Shown: positions 50,236-58,792 of the stretch, one piece after another | How positions within the stretch are numbered: position 1 is the first letter of the stretch | Layout of the letters: each line of letters begins with the position of its first letter | Source: Curtobacterium poinsettiae | Lineage (GTDB): Bacteria > Actinomycetota > Actinomycetes > Actinomycetales > Microbacteriaceae | Direction of reading: 5' to 3' | Assembly (NCBI RefSeq): GCF_025677645.1 | Contig: NZ_CP106879.1 | Location: 2,294,001-2,358,000, forward strand | DNA length: 64,000 nt | The notes under the pieces: model-generated | The model's database searches: none | Told to the model about the DNA's origin: nothing | What the model saw: only the letters and a program-made list of their open reading frames with translations | Made by a program: the position numbers and the translations under genes

Positions 50236-52286
50236 ACCGCAAGGACCTGCCGAAGCTCGTCGTCCCGGTGTTCATCGTCGGCATCATCCTGCTGCTGATC
50301 CTGCCGGTGCCGTCCTTCCTGCTCGACTTCCTGATCATCATCAACATCCTGCTGGCACTGGTGATCCTGCTCACGACGCTGTTCGTGAAGAAGCCGCTCG
50401 ACTTCTCGGTGTTCCCGTCCCTGCTGCTCGTCGCGACGCTGTTCCGGCTCGGCCTGAACGTGGCGTCCACCCGGCTGGTGCTCGGCGAGGGGTTCGCCGG
50501 TGACGTCATCCAGGCGTTCGGCCACGTCGCCGTCTCCGGGTCGATCATCATCGGCGCGGTCATCTTCCTGATCCTCATCGTCATCCAGTTCGTCGTGGTG
50601 ACGAAGGGCGCCGAGCGCGTCGCCGAGGTCGGGGCACGCTTCACCCTCGACGCGATGCCGGGCAAGCAGATGGCGATCGACGCCGACCTGAACGCCGGGC
50701 TCATCACCGACGAGCAGGCGAAGGAGCGCCGCGCCGCGGTGTCCGCCGAGGCCGACTTCTACGGCGCGATGGACGGTGCGTCGAAGTTCGTCAAGGGCGA
50801 CGCGATCGCCGGCATCCTCATCATCATCATCAACCTGGTCGGCGGCATCGCGATCGGCATGCTGCAGAACGGGCTGTCCGTCACCGACGCCCTGTCGAAG
50901 TACGGCATCCTGACGATCGGCGACGGCCTGGTCACGCAGATCCCCGCGCTGCTCATGGCGGTGTCGACCGGCATGATCGTCACCCGGTCCGGCGCGGAGT
51001 CCGAGATGGGTTCCTCGGCCGCGACGCAGCTGTCGCAGTCCCGGAACGCGCTGATGATCGCCGGTGTCGCCGCGATCGCGATGGGCTTCATCCCGGGCAT
51101 GCCGATCCTGCCCTTCCTGCTCGTCGGTGCGACCCTGCTCGTCACGGGCTGGCGCATCGGCCGGAACGCCGCCCGGGCCGAGGCCGACGCCGCCCAGCAG
51201 CAGGCACTCGCGGCGGCTGCACCGACCGGCGACACCCCGGAGGACCTGCTCGAGCAGATGCGCGTGCACGCCCTCGAGATCCTGCTCGCGCCCGACCTCG
51301 TCGACATGGTGTCCGGCGCCTCCGACGACCTGCTCGGTCGGGTGCGTGCGCTCCGCCGCAAGATCGCGATCGACATGGGCATCGTCGTCCCGCCGGTACG
51401 CACACGCGACTCGATCGACCTGCCGCCGTCGACCTACGCCATCCGGATCGCCGGCGTCGAGGCAGGTCGGGGCACCGCGCCCGCCCGCAGCGTCCTGGCG
51501 CTCGGCGACCACCTGGACGGCCTTCCCGGCACCTCGACCGTCGAGCCGGTCTTCGGTCTGACCGGCAAGTGGGTGCCCGCCGAGCTCCGGCACGCCGCCG
51601 AGATGACCGGCGCGACCGTGATCGACCGGGTCTCGGTGCTCGTCACCCACCTGCAGGCGGTCATCGGCGACAACGCGGCACGCCTGCTCACCCGCGAGGA
51701 CGTCAAGGTCCTGACCGAGGGCGTCAAGCAGGTCAACCCTGCCGCGGTCGAGGAACTCGTCCCCGGCATGCTCTCGATGGCCGAACTGCAGCGGGTGCTG
51801 CAGGGCCTGCTCGCCGAGCGCGTGCCGATCAACGACCTCGGACGGATCTGCGAGGCCCTCACGCTCCGCGCAAAGGTGTCGACCGACCCCGAGGGGCTCG
51901 TCGAGTCCGCCCGTGCGGCCCTCGGGCCGGCCCTCGCCGCCCGGCACACCGACGCCGGCACCCTGCGTGTCATCATGATCGACCCGATGCTCGAGCAGTC
52001 GATGCTCGAGGGGCTCCGGCCGTCCGAGCAGGGCAGCCAGATCGTGCTCGACGCGCACCGCATCGAGCAGGTCCTGAGCTCCGTCCGCGACGCCGTCCGC
52101 TCCGTGGAGGACCAGGGGCTCTCCGCCGTCCTGGTCTGCGCCCCGCAGCTCCGACCGGCCGTGCACCGCATGGTCGCCGCCCAGTCGAACGGGCTCCCGG
52201 TGCTGTCGTACCAGGAAGCCACCGCCGCGGGCTCCACCATCGAGACCGTGGGAGTGGTCCGTGCCGCCGACCCGATTGCAGCGTAG
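50232..52286 (+). CDS. flhA: flagellar export gate protein FlhA
   Basis: This 684-residue protein has about eight helices (about 8-310) with the FHIPEP signature region RLGLNVASTRLVLGEGFAGD and MPGKQMAIDADLNAGLITD. The cytoplasmic FlhAc domains (about 345-684) include REDVKVLTEGVKQVNPAAVE and ARHTDAGTLRVIMIDP. FlhA receives chaperone-substrate complexes and uses the proton gradient. Length is typical. The start overlaps flhB. Confidence 0.96.
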   Translation: MNRKDLPKLVVPVFIVGIILLLILPVPSFLLDFLIIINILLALVILLTTLFVKKPLDFSVFPSLLLVATLFRLGLNVASTRLVLGEGFAGDVIQAFGHVAVSGSIIIGAVIFLILIVIQFVVVTKGAERVAEVGARFTLDAMPGKQMAIDADLNAGLITDEQAKERRAAVSAEADFYGAMDGASKFVKGDAIAGILIIIINLVGGIAIGMLQNGLSVTDALSKYGILTIGDGLVTQIPALLMAVSTGMIVTRSGAESEMGSSAATQLSQSRNALMIAGVAAIAMGFIPGMPILPFLLVGATLLVTGWRIGRNAARAEADAAQQQALAAAAPTGDTPEDLLEQMRVHALEILLAPDLVDMVSGASDDLLGRVRALRRKIAIDMGIVVPPVRTRDSIDLPPSTYAIRIAGVEAGRGTAPARSVLALGDHLDGLPGTSTVEPVFGLTGKWVPAELRHAAEMTGATVIDRVSVLVTHLQAVIGDNAARLLTREDVKVLTEGVKQVNPAAVEELVPGMLSMAELQRVLQGLLAERVPINDLGRICEALTLRAKVSTDPEGLVESARAALGPALAARHTDAGTLRVIMIDPMLEQSMLEGLRPSEQGSQIVLDAHRIEQVLSSVRDAVRSVEDQGLSAVLVCAPQLRPAVHRMVAAQSNGLPVLSYQEATAAGSTIETVGVVRAADPIAA

Positions 52287-53226
52287 CGGCGCCACGCTCG
52301 AGTCGGTCCGCGACGCGGTCCGGACCGAGTTCGGCGCGGGTGCGCGCATCGTCGCGGCCGAACGCGTGACCACGCCGGGCTTCGGCGGACTGTTCCGCAA
52401 GGCGCACGTCGAGGCCACCGTCGAGGTGCCGGAACCGGGGGACCAGCCCGTCGTTCGTGTGGCCATCGCCGACTCGCCCGTGCAGCGCGTCGGCATCGCC
52501 GCGCTGCTCGCCGACGCCGAGGCGGCCGAGGCACGCATCGCGGGCACCGACGGCACCGCGACGACGCGGGCCGACGCCTTCGCGTCGGTGCTCGACGGGT
52601 TCCAGGCGGACGGGATCACGCCGAGCGCCCCGCGCCCGGCGCGCGAGCCGTCCGATCCGGACGTGCACGCCGGGGTCGACCCGCGCCTCCAGGCCGCCGT
52701 CGACGCGCAGACGGTGGTCGACACGCAGGCGGCGGCCGTCGCGCAGCCGGTCGTCGAGACCCGGTCGGGAGGCCCGTCCCGCGTCCTCGACGCGCCCTCG
52801 CCCGCACCGGTGGCCCGTTCCACCGCGCCGGCCGTCCGGTCCGCGGACGGTGACCTGGTGCTCCTGGTCGGGCGGCCGAACGACGTCGACGCGGCCGCCG
52901 GGCTCTTCGCGGTGCGGCACGCGCTCCGGCCGACGGACGCCGCCGACCGCCGTGCGGCGATCCTGGCGCGGGCCGACGGTGTCCGCGACGGTCACGCCGT
53001 GCTCGCCGTCGCCGCGTGGGACGACCGGGTGACCGGCGACGCGCTGCAGGCCGACCAGGTGTGGGTCGTGGTCGACGTCGGGCGGAAGCCCGCGGACTCG
53101 GCCGCGATGGTGGACGCGGTGGCATCGAGGCTGCCCGTGGTCGGCGTCGTCGCGATCGGTGCGGGCGAGACCGCCACGCCCGGGTCGGTGGACCTGCTGG
53201 GGCTCCCCGTCGTGTCGCTAGGCTGA
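52261..53226 (+). CDS. FlhF-like protein without a recognisable P-loop
   Basis: This 321-residue protein, from the GTG at 52261, overlaps the end of flhA by 26 nt. The N-terminal part resembles the B domain of FlhF (GATLESVRDAVRTEFGAGAR, IVAAERVTTPGFGGLFRKAH). A disordered linker follows to about 195, then an alpha/beta region (LVLLVGRPNDVDAAAGLFAV, VWVVVDVGRKPADSAAMVDA). FlhF is an SRP-type GTPase that places flagella, but here the G-x4-GKT motif is missing, so GTP use is doubtful. Position between flhA and csrA is exactly that of flhF. No flhG follows. Confidence 0.72.
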   Translation: MPPTRLQRSGATLESVRDAVRTEFGAGARIVAAERVTTPGFGGLFRKAHVEATVEVPEPGDQPVVRVAIADSPVQRVGIAALLADAEAAEARIAGTDGTATTRADAFASVLDGFQADGITPSAPRPAREPSDPDVHAGVDPRLQAAVDAQTVVDTQAAAVAQPVVETRSGGPSRVLDAPSPAPVARSTAPAVRSADGDLVLLVGRPNDVDAAAGLFAVRHALRPTDAADRRAAILARADGVRDGHAVLAVAAWDDRVTGDALQADQVWVVVDVGRKPADSAAMVDAVASRLPVVGVVAIGAGETATPGSVDLLGLPVVSLG

Positions 53227-53230
53227 ACGG

Positions 53231-53509
53231 GTGCTGGTACTCACGCGGAAGGTCGGCGAGCGGATCCTCGTCGGCGACGACATCGTCATCACGGTGCTCG
53301 ACTCCCGGGGCGACGGCGTCCGGATCGGCATCGACGCCCCGCGCGGCGTGAAGATCCAGCGCGAAGAGGTCGTGCGTGCGGTCGCCGAGGCGAACGCCGA
53401 GGCCGCCGCTGCCGGTGACGACGCCGAGGCGCAGCTGCGCGCGGCGCTCGGGGCGCGTGGCGGGGCTGCCGCGGACGGCGCGACTCCGTCTGGACCGACC
53501 GAGTCCTAG
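53231..53509 (+). CDS. csrA: carbon storage regulator CsrA
   Basis: This 92-residue protein starts MLVLTRKVGERILVGDDIVI (GTG start) with the RNA-binding RGDGVRIGIDAPRGVKIQRE strand. The Ala-rich tail beyond residue 60 is longer than in Bacillus CsrA. CsrA binds GGA sites in mRNA leaders. FliW is encoded at the other end of the flagellar region, and the fliC leader has paired sites. The ribosome-binding site is weak. Confidence 0.93.
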   Translation: MLVLTRKVGERILVGDDIVITVLDSRGDGVRIGIDAPRGVKIQREEVVRAVAEANAEAAAAGDDAEAQLRAALGARGGAAADGATPSGPTES

Positions 53510-53518
53510 CGGTCCGAC

Positions 53519-53547
53519 GCAGCCACGCCCGTCACGGGCGCGGCTGC
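53519..53547 (+). terminator. 13-bp hairpin after csrA
   Basis: GCAGCCACGCCCG (53519-53531), loop TCA, CGGGCGCGGCTGC (53535-53547), one G-T wobble. It ends the fliM-csrA operon. Confidence 0.75.
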
Positions 53548-53577
53548 GCGTCGTTCACGGACGGCGCTGCGCGTTCG

Positions 53578-55704
53578 TCACGGGCGGGGCTTCTTCTCCT
53601 GCTCGGGCAGCCGGCCCGCGGCGTCCTCGGTGGCGAACCAGGCGCGTGCCTCGTCCTGCCGGGCCTGCTCGGCACCGAGCGCGATCGGTGCGCGGACGTG
53701 ACCGGGCTCGTACCCGAAGGTCTCGATCAGCTGCGGCACGATGGGCCGGACCCGGGCGACGAGCCGGTCGATGTACGCCGACACCGCACGGGCACGCTGC
53801 GCCGACAGACGGCCGTGCAGCAGGTACCAGTCCAGGTGCTGCTCGAGCAGGCCGAGCGCGAACAGGTCGCGCAGCCAGACGAGCACACGACGGGTGTCGC
53901 CCTCGGTCACCTCGTCGAGCGCCTCGGTGAAGGCGTCCCACTGCATGAGCTCGGCGTGCGCCTTCGACGCCTCGATGAGCTCGTGCTGCGAGCGGTTCAG
54001 CAGTCGGGCGGCGCGGGCTCGGTCCTTGCCGGCCGACGCCAGGCGCATGCCGATCTCGGCGACCATGGTGTCGACCCGACCGGCGAGCAGCTCGCGCTGC
54101 GTGCGGGGGTCCTGCAGGTCGGCGACGCTCGCGGCCAGCGAGCCGCGGTCGGCCACGGTCTGGCCGAGGCGGCGGATCCCGGACGCGTCGGCCAGCTTCG
54201 ACGCCGCGACGGCCGCCACGAACTTCGCGGTCGACGCCGGGTCCTTCGGGGCCTTCGCACGGAACTCGGTCAGCAGGCGCTTGCCGACGAGCTGCAGCAG
54301 CACGGTGTTGTCGCCCTCGAACGTCACGTAGACGTCGAGGTCGGCGCGGAGCCCGGTCAGACGGTTCTCGGCGAGGAACCCGGCACCGCCGCAGGCCTCG
54401 CGGGCCTCCTGCAGGGTGTCGAGCGCCGACCAGGTCGACATCGACTTGAACGCCGCCGCCTGGGTCTCCAGGTCCTCCCGTCGCTCAGGGGTGTCCTCGC
54501 GCCCGCTGAAGACGTCGTCGAAGGTGCGCAGGAGCTTCTCGTGCGCGAACGACTGCGCGAACACCGTCGCCAGGCGCGGGATGAGACGGCGCTGGTGCCG
54601 GCCGTAGTCGAGCAGCACGCCCTCGGTGCCGTCGCCGGTCGGGAACTGACGGCGCTGCATCGCGTACGTCAGGGCGATCTGCAGCGCGATCTTCTGCGCC
54701 ACGACCGCGGCGCCGTCGAGCGAGACCCGGCCCTGCACCAGGGTGCCGAGCATCGTGAAGAACCGGCGGCCGGGCGAGGCGATCGGAGACGAGTAGGTGC
54801 CGTCCGCGGCGACGTTGCCGTAGCGGTTCAGCAGGTTCGTGCGCGGGATCCGGACGTGGTCGAACGCGAGCCGGCCGTTGTCGATGCCGTTCAGGCCGCC
54901 CTTCGGACCGTCGTCCTCACCGCTGACGCCGGGCAGGAACGCGCCGTCGGCGTCGCGGAGCGGGACGTAGAAGGCGTGCACGCCGTGGTCGACGCCCGCG
55001 GTCACGAGCTTCGCGAACACGACGGCGGCGTGGCCGTGCAGGGCCGCGTTGCCGATGTAGTCCTTCCAGGCACCGCGGAACGGCGTGTGGATCTCGAACT
55101 CCTCGGTCGCGGGGTCGTACGTGGCCGTCGTGGCGATGCTCTGCACGTCCGAGCCGTGGCCGGTCTCGGTCATCGCGAAGCAGCCGGGGACCTCGAACGA
55201 GACGATGCCCGGCAGGAACTCGCGGTGGTTCGCCTCGGTGCCCAGGTGGTGCACGGCGGACCCGAACAGTCCCCACTGCACCCCGGCCTTGATCTGCATC
55301 GACGGGTCGGCGGTGACGAGCTCCTCGAACGCCGCCAGGTTGCCGCCGTGGTTGCTCTGGCCACCGAACTCGGCGGGGTAGGGGCGCTGGATCGCCCCGG
55401 CGTCCACCAGGGTCCGGAGCTGCTCGAGCACGCGGGCCCGGTGCTCGGGGATCGGCTGGCCCTCGATCTTCTGCATCGCGGGGTCGAGCGCGAGCCGCCG
55501 GGAGATCCGGCGGTCCTCGGCCCAGCGTCCGAGCAGGAGTTCCTGCACCAGCTCGACGTCGATGCGGACGTCGGTGTCCGTGCCGGCGGTCGGGGTGCCC
55601 GCTGCCGGGTCGCCGGCGGCGTCGGCGTTCGGCGCGTCGACGTCCGTCGCGGTGTCGTTGCCGCTGGCGGGGGTGGTGCGCTGGGCGGGTGCGGTGTCGA
55701 CCAT
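53578..55704 (-). CDS. acyl-CoA oxidase/dehydrogenase (ACOX type)
   Basis: This 708-residue flavoenzyme starts at the ATG at 55704 behind AGGAGG. After a disordered leader (to about 45), it has the acyl-CoA dehydrogenase core (CFAMTETGHGSDVQSIATTA, EACGGAGFLAENRLTGLRAD, TFEGDNTVLLQLVGKRLL). The extra C-terminal ACOX-like helical domain (about 510-680) sets its length apart from classic dehydrogenases (about 390). It introduces the trans-2 double bond in fatty acyl-CoA, reducing O2 if a true oxidase. It is convergent with csrA and divergent from the POT gene. Confidence 0.9.
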   Translation of the reverse strand: MVDTAPAQRTTPASGNDTATDVDAPNADAAGDPAAGTPTAGTDTDVRIDVELVQELLLGRWAEDRRISRRLALDPAMQKIEGQPIPEHRARVLEQLRTLVDAGAIQRPYPAEFGGQSNHGGNLAAFEELVTADPSMQIKAGVQWGLFGSAVHHLGTEANHREFLPGIVSFEVPGCFAMTETGHGSDVQSIATTATYDPATEEFEIHTPFRGAWKDYIGNAALHGHAAVVFAKLVTAGVDHGVHAFYVPLRDADGAFLPGVSGEDDGPKGGLNGIDNGRLAFDHVRIPRTNLLNRYGNVAADGTYSSPIASPGRRFFTMLGTLVQGRVSLDGAAVVAQKIALQIALTYAMQRRQFPTGDGTEGVLLDYGRHQRRLIPRLATVFAQSFAHEKLLRTFDDVFSGREDTPERREDLETQAAAFKSMSTWSALDTLQEAREACGGAGFLAENRLTGLRADLDVYVTFEGDNTVLLQLVGKRLLTEFRAKAPKDPASTAKFVAAVAASKLADASGIRRLGQTVADRGSLAASVADLQDPRTQRELLAGRVDTMVAEIGMRLASAGKDRARAARLLNRSQHELIEASKAHAELMQWDAFTEALDEVTEGDTRRVLVWLRDLFALGLLEQHLDWYLLHGRLSAQRARAVSAYIDRLVARVRPIVPQLIETFGYEPGHVRAPIALGAEQARQDEARAWFATEDAAGRLPEQEKKPRP

Positions 55705-55902
55705 GGGCGGAGTCCTCCTGAACTGCGGTGTCCGTGTTGCACCGTCCACGCTAGACACCGGTGCCGACAGTGGCGGGAACGCCGTGCGGGCCGCACAAGC
55801 CCGTGTCGTCGGTGCCGTCACGAGGTCGTGGGAACCCTCCAAAGACCTGAGCCGTGTTCGACGATTCGGCGTGCGCACCCCGCCAGGGGCAGACTGGCCG
55901 CC

Positions 55903-57369
55903 ATGTCACGTACCACCCCCGCGGACCGCGGAAGCCGTCCCGGACGCACCTTCTTCGGGCAACCGTTCGAGCTCTCGACACCGTTCGCCGTGGAGCTCTG
56001 GGAGCGGTTCTCGTTCTACGGCATGCAGGGCATCGTCCTCATCTACATGTACTACACGGTCACGCAGGGCGGCCTGGGGATCGACAAGGGCATCGCCACC
56101 GGGATCATGGGTGCCTACGGCGGCGCGGTCTACCTGTTCACGATCATCGGGGCGTGGATCGCCGACCGGCTGATCGGTGCGGACCGGACCCTGTTCGGCA
56201 GCGCGATCGTCGTGATGCTCGGGCACATCGCACTCGCGCTCATCCCCGGGGTGGCCGGGGTCGGGGTCGGCCTCGTGCTCATCGCGCTCGGCTCCGGCGG
56301 ACTCAAGGCCACCGCGACAACGATCGTCGGCGGCCTCTACAGCCGCGAGGACCCGCGCCGCGACGCCGGCTTCTCGCTCTACTACCTCGGCGTGAACCTC
56401 GGGGCGTTCTTCGGACCGCTGCTCACCGGGCTGCTGCAGAGCTCGCTCGGCTTCCACTGGGGCTTCGGTCTGGCCGCCGTCGGCATGGCCGCTGGTCTGG
56501 TGCAGTACGCGATCCGGCGGCGGAAGCTGCCCGACATCGTCCGCCAGGTGGCGAACCCCGTCGACCGCCGCCGCCTGCCGCTCATCGGTGCCGGCGTGGT
56601 CGTCGCGCTGGTCGTCATCGTCGTCGCCGTGCTGACCGGCCTGCTCACCGTCGGCAACCTGCCCACCGTCGTGGTGGCGGTCGTCGTGCTGGCCACCATC
56701 GGCTACTTCGTCGTGATCCTGTCGAGTGGCATCACCCGTGACGAGCGGTCGCGGGTCTTCGCGTTCATCCCGCTGTTCATCGGCAGCGCCGTGTTCTGGT
56801 CGCTCTACCAGCAGCAGTTCACCGTCGTGACGGTCTACTCCGACGAGCGTCTCGACCGCTCGCTGTTCGGCTGGGAGATGCCGGTCTCATGGGTCCAGTC
56901 GATCAACCCGGTCTTCATCATCGTGCTGTCCGGCGTCTTCGCGGCGCTGTGGACCAAGCTCGGCGACCGCCAGCCGTCCACCCCGACGAAGTTCGCGCTC
57001 GGCACCGGGATCATGGGGCTCGCGTTCCTGCTCTTCCTGCCGTTCACCGGCTCGGGCGAGAACGGCACGCCGCTGCTCGCGCTCGTCGGCATCCTGCTGG
57101 TCTTCACACTCGCGGAGCTGCTGCTCTCGCCCGTCGGCCAGTCCGTCGCCACGAAGCTCGCGCCGCCGAAGTTCCAGACGCAGATGGTCGCGCTGTTCTT
57201 CCTGTCGGTGTCGCTCGGCACCGCCGTCACCGGGGTGCTGTCCCGCTACTACGACCCGGCGAACGAGGCACCGTACTTCACGATCCTCGGCCTGGTCGCC
57301 GTCGTGGTGGGCGTGGTCCTGCTGCTCCTGGCCAAGCCGGTGCTGCGGCTCATGCGCGGCATCCGGTAA
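55903..57369 (+). CDS. POT/PTR-family proton-coupled oligopeptide transporter
   Basis: This 488-residue MFS protein begins at the ATG at 55903. The POT motif E31-x2-E34-R35-F36 in ELWERFSFYGMQG, which couples protons to peptide binding, is complete. About 12-14 helices follow, with the PTR2 signature near GFSLYYLGVNLGAFFGPLLT. It imports di- and tripeptides. A reading that runs in from 53698 is antisense to the oxidase gene and is rejected. The 198-bp gap to the divergent oxidase should hold both promoters. Confidence 0.92.
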   Translation: MSRTTPADRGSRPGRTFFGQPFELSTPFAVELWERFSFYGMQGIVLIYMYYTVTQGGLGIDKGIATGIMGAYGGAVYLFTIIGAWIADRLIGADRTLFGSAIVVMLGHIALALIPGVAGVGVGLVLIALGSGGLKATATTIVGGLYSREDPRRDAGFSLYYLGVNLGAFFGPLLTGLLQSSLGFHWGFGLAAVGMAAGLVQYAIRRRKLPDIVRQVANPVDRRRLPLIGAGVVVALVVIVVAVLTGLLTVGNLPTVVVAVVVLATIGYFVVILSSGITRDERSRVFAFIPLFIGSAVFWSLYQQQFTVVTVYSDERLDRSLFGWEMPVSWVQSINPVFIIVLSGVFAALWTKLGDRQPSTPTKFALGTGIMGLAFLLFLPFTGSGENGTPLLALVGILLVFTLAELLLSPVGQSVATKLAPPKFQTQMVALFFLSVSLGTAVTGVLSRYYDPANEAPYFTILGLVAVVVGVVLLLLAKPVLRLMRGIR

Positions 57370-57413
57370 CCTGAGCGGAGCCACACGCCGACGCAACCAA
57401 GGAGTCACCACCC

Positions 57414-57521
57414 ATGCTCGAACTCATCGCAGGGATCATCATCGGCGTCGGCGTCCTCGGCGGCGTCGGGTGCTGCATGGCCGTCGCGGCCATGATGAAG
57501 AGCGGCTCCGAGGAGTACTGA
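57414..57521 (+). CDS. 35-residue small membrane peptide
   Basis: An AAGGAG 8 nt upstream of the ATG at 57414 supports translation. The peptide reads as a single hydrophobic helix (LIAGIIIGVGVLGGVGCCMA) ending in KSGSEEY. It lies 45 nt past the POT stop and probably shares its transcript. Function unknown; it may associate with the transporter. Confidence 0.55.
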   Translation: MLELIAGIIIGVGVLGGVGCCMAVAAMMKSGSEEY

Positions 57522-57535
57522 GTCCCTGACCCGGA

Positions 57536-57823
57536 CTACTCGCCGCTGTCGGTCGTGACCGGCACCAGCTGACGACTCAGGACGGTCGCGCGCTCGAAGG
57601 GGCCGCGGCCGTCCTTCGTGTACACGGGCTCCTCGAAGGCGACGGTCCACGTGCGCTGCGTCCCTCCGATCTGGCTGCCGCCGGGAGCCACGATCACCCC
57701 GATCGGCTCGTCGGCCCACTGCTCGCCACCCCGATCGGTGTCGACGACCTGCACGAGGGCCCCGATGCCGAGACCGGGACTGTCGTCGGGGCGGGGACTG
57801 GGGGAGCGGCGGCGTCCGAACAC
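57536..57823 (-). CDS. hypothetical small protein
   Basis: This 95-residue product starts at a GTG at 57823 (MFGRRRSPSPRPDDSPGLGI). The first 20 residues are basic and disordered. The rest looks like a small beta-barrel or SH3-like fold (ALVQVVDTDRGGEQWADEPI, GGTQRTWTVAFEEPVYTKDG). No known family is recognised. It ends 14 nt from the small membrane-peptide stop, convergent with it. The ribosome-binding site is weak, so the start is uncertain; a longer reading enters the repeat array. Confidence 0.55.
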   Translation of the reverse strand: MFGRRRSPSPRPDDSPGLGIGALVQVVDTDRGGEQWADEPIGVIVAPGGSQIGGTQRTWTVAFEEPVYTKDGRGPFERATVLSRQLVPVTTDSGE

Positions 57824-57900
57824 GCCACCACCGTAGCGGCGAGCGGTCACGGAACGTCTGTGCGGCACCTGTCGACACGCTGACGGCCCGGCCGCTGGCT

Positions 57901-58745
57901 GGTCAGGACACCCCGCCTGCGGGCGTCGAGTGGTCGCGAACTGTCGGCGGCGGCGCCGCCAGGCGACGGTTCGTGACCCCTCGGCGAACCTGAGCGAGGT
58001 GTTGCGACCGGCGGGACGACGGCCGGGAGGCCCGTGGCGGGCCCGCACCGCGCCTCCAGGCCGCGGGCCGGGTGGTCAGGACACCCCGCCACAGCGCGTC
58101 GAGTGGTCGCGAACTGTCGGCGGCGGCGCCGCCAGGCGACGCGTCGTGACCCCTCGGCGGCCCTGAGCGGGGTGTTGCGACCTGCGGGACGACGGCCGGG
58201 AGGCCCGTGGCGGGCCCGCGCCGCGCCTCCAGGCCGCGGGCCGGGTGGTCAGGACACCCCGCCACAGCGTGTCGAGTGGTCGCGAACTGTCGGCGGCGGC
58301 GCCGCCAGGCGACGCGTCGTGACCCCTCTGCGGAGGTGAGCGGGGTGTTGCGACCGGCGGGACGACGGCCGGGAGGCCCGTGGCGGGCTCGCGCCGCGCC
58401 TCCAGGCCGCTGTCGGTCGCGTCCAGTGCGCGGGCCGGGTGGTCAGGACACCCCGCCTGCGGCGCGTCGGGTGGTCGCGAACTGTCGGCGGCGGCGCCGT
58501 CAGTCGACGGTTGGTGACCGCTCGGCGGACCTGAGCGGGGTGTTGCGACCGGCGAGACGACGGCCGGGAGGCCCGGGGCGGGGCCGCGCCGCGCCTCCAG
58601 GCCGCTGTCGGTCACGTCCAGTGCGCGGGCCGGGTGGTCAGGACACCCCGCCTGCGGCGCGTCGGGTGGTCGCGAACTGTCGGCGGCGGCGCCGTCAGTC
58701 GACGGTTGGTGACCGCTCGGCGAACCTGAGCGGGGTGTCTCGACC
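57901..58745. repeat. tandem array of five 173-195 bp units
   Basis: Units begin with GGTCAGGACACCCCGCC at 57901, 58074, 58247, 58441 and 58636 (periods 173, 173, 194, 195; the fifth is partial). The longer units carry an extra ~21-nt piece (CTGTCGGTCGCGTCCAGTGC, or the same with CAC). Each has a conserved GCGAACTGTCGGCGGCGGCG block, a GGCGGCGCCGCC or related palindrome, and a GGAGGC...GCGCCTCC hairpin like those at 2049 and 6235. Units four and five are almost identical. Frames inside are not coding: two period classes are not multiples of three and no ribosome-binding site precedes them. It separates 57823 from jetC. Confidence 0.85.
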
Positions 58746-58792
58746 AGCCGACACGCGCGTCGAGCCGACACGCACGACCAGACCCGGCCGCG

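Noticed and set aside
53698..55902. long in-frame extension of the POT transporter upstream to 53698
   Set aside because: It reads antisense through the acyl-CoA oxidase; the family start with the POT motif near residue 31 fits the ATG at 55903.
57901..58745. repeat array considered as CRISPR or as a repeat protein gene
   Set aside because: Units of 173-195 bp without spacers are not CRISPR; periods 173 and 194 break any reading frame and no ribosome-binding site is present.
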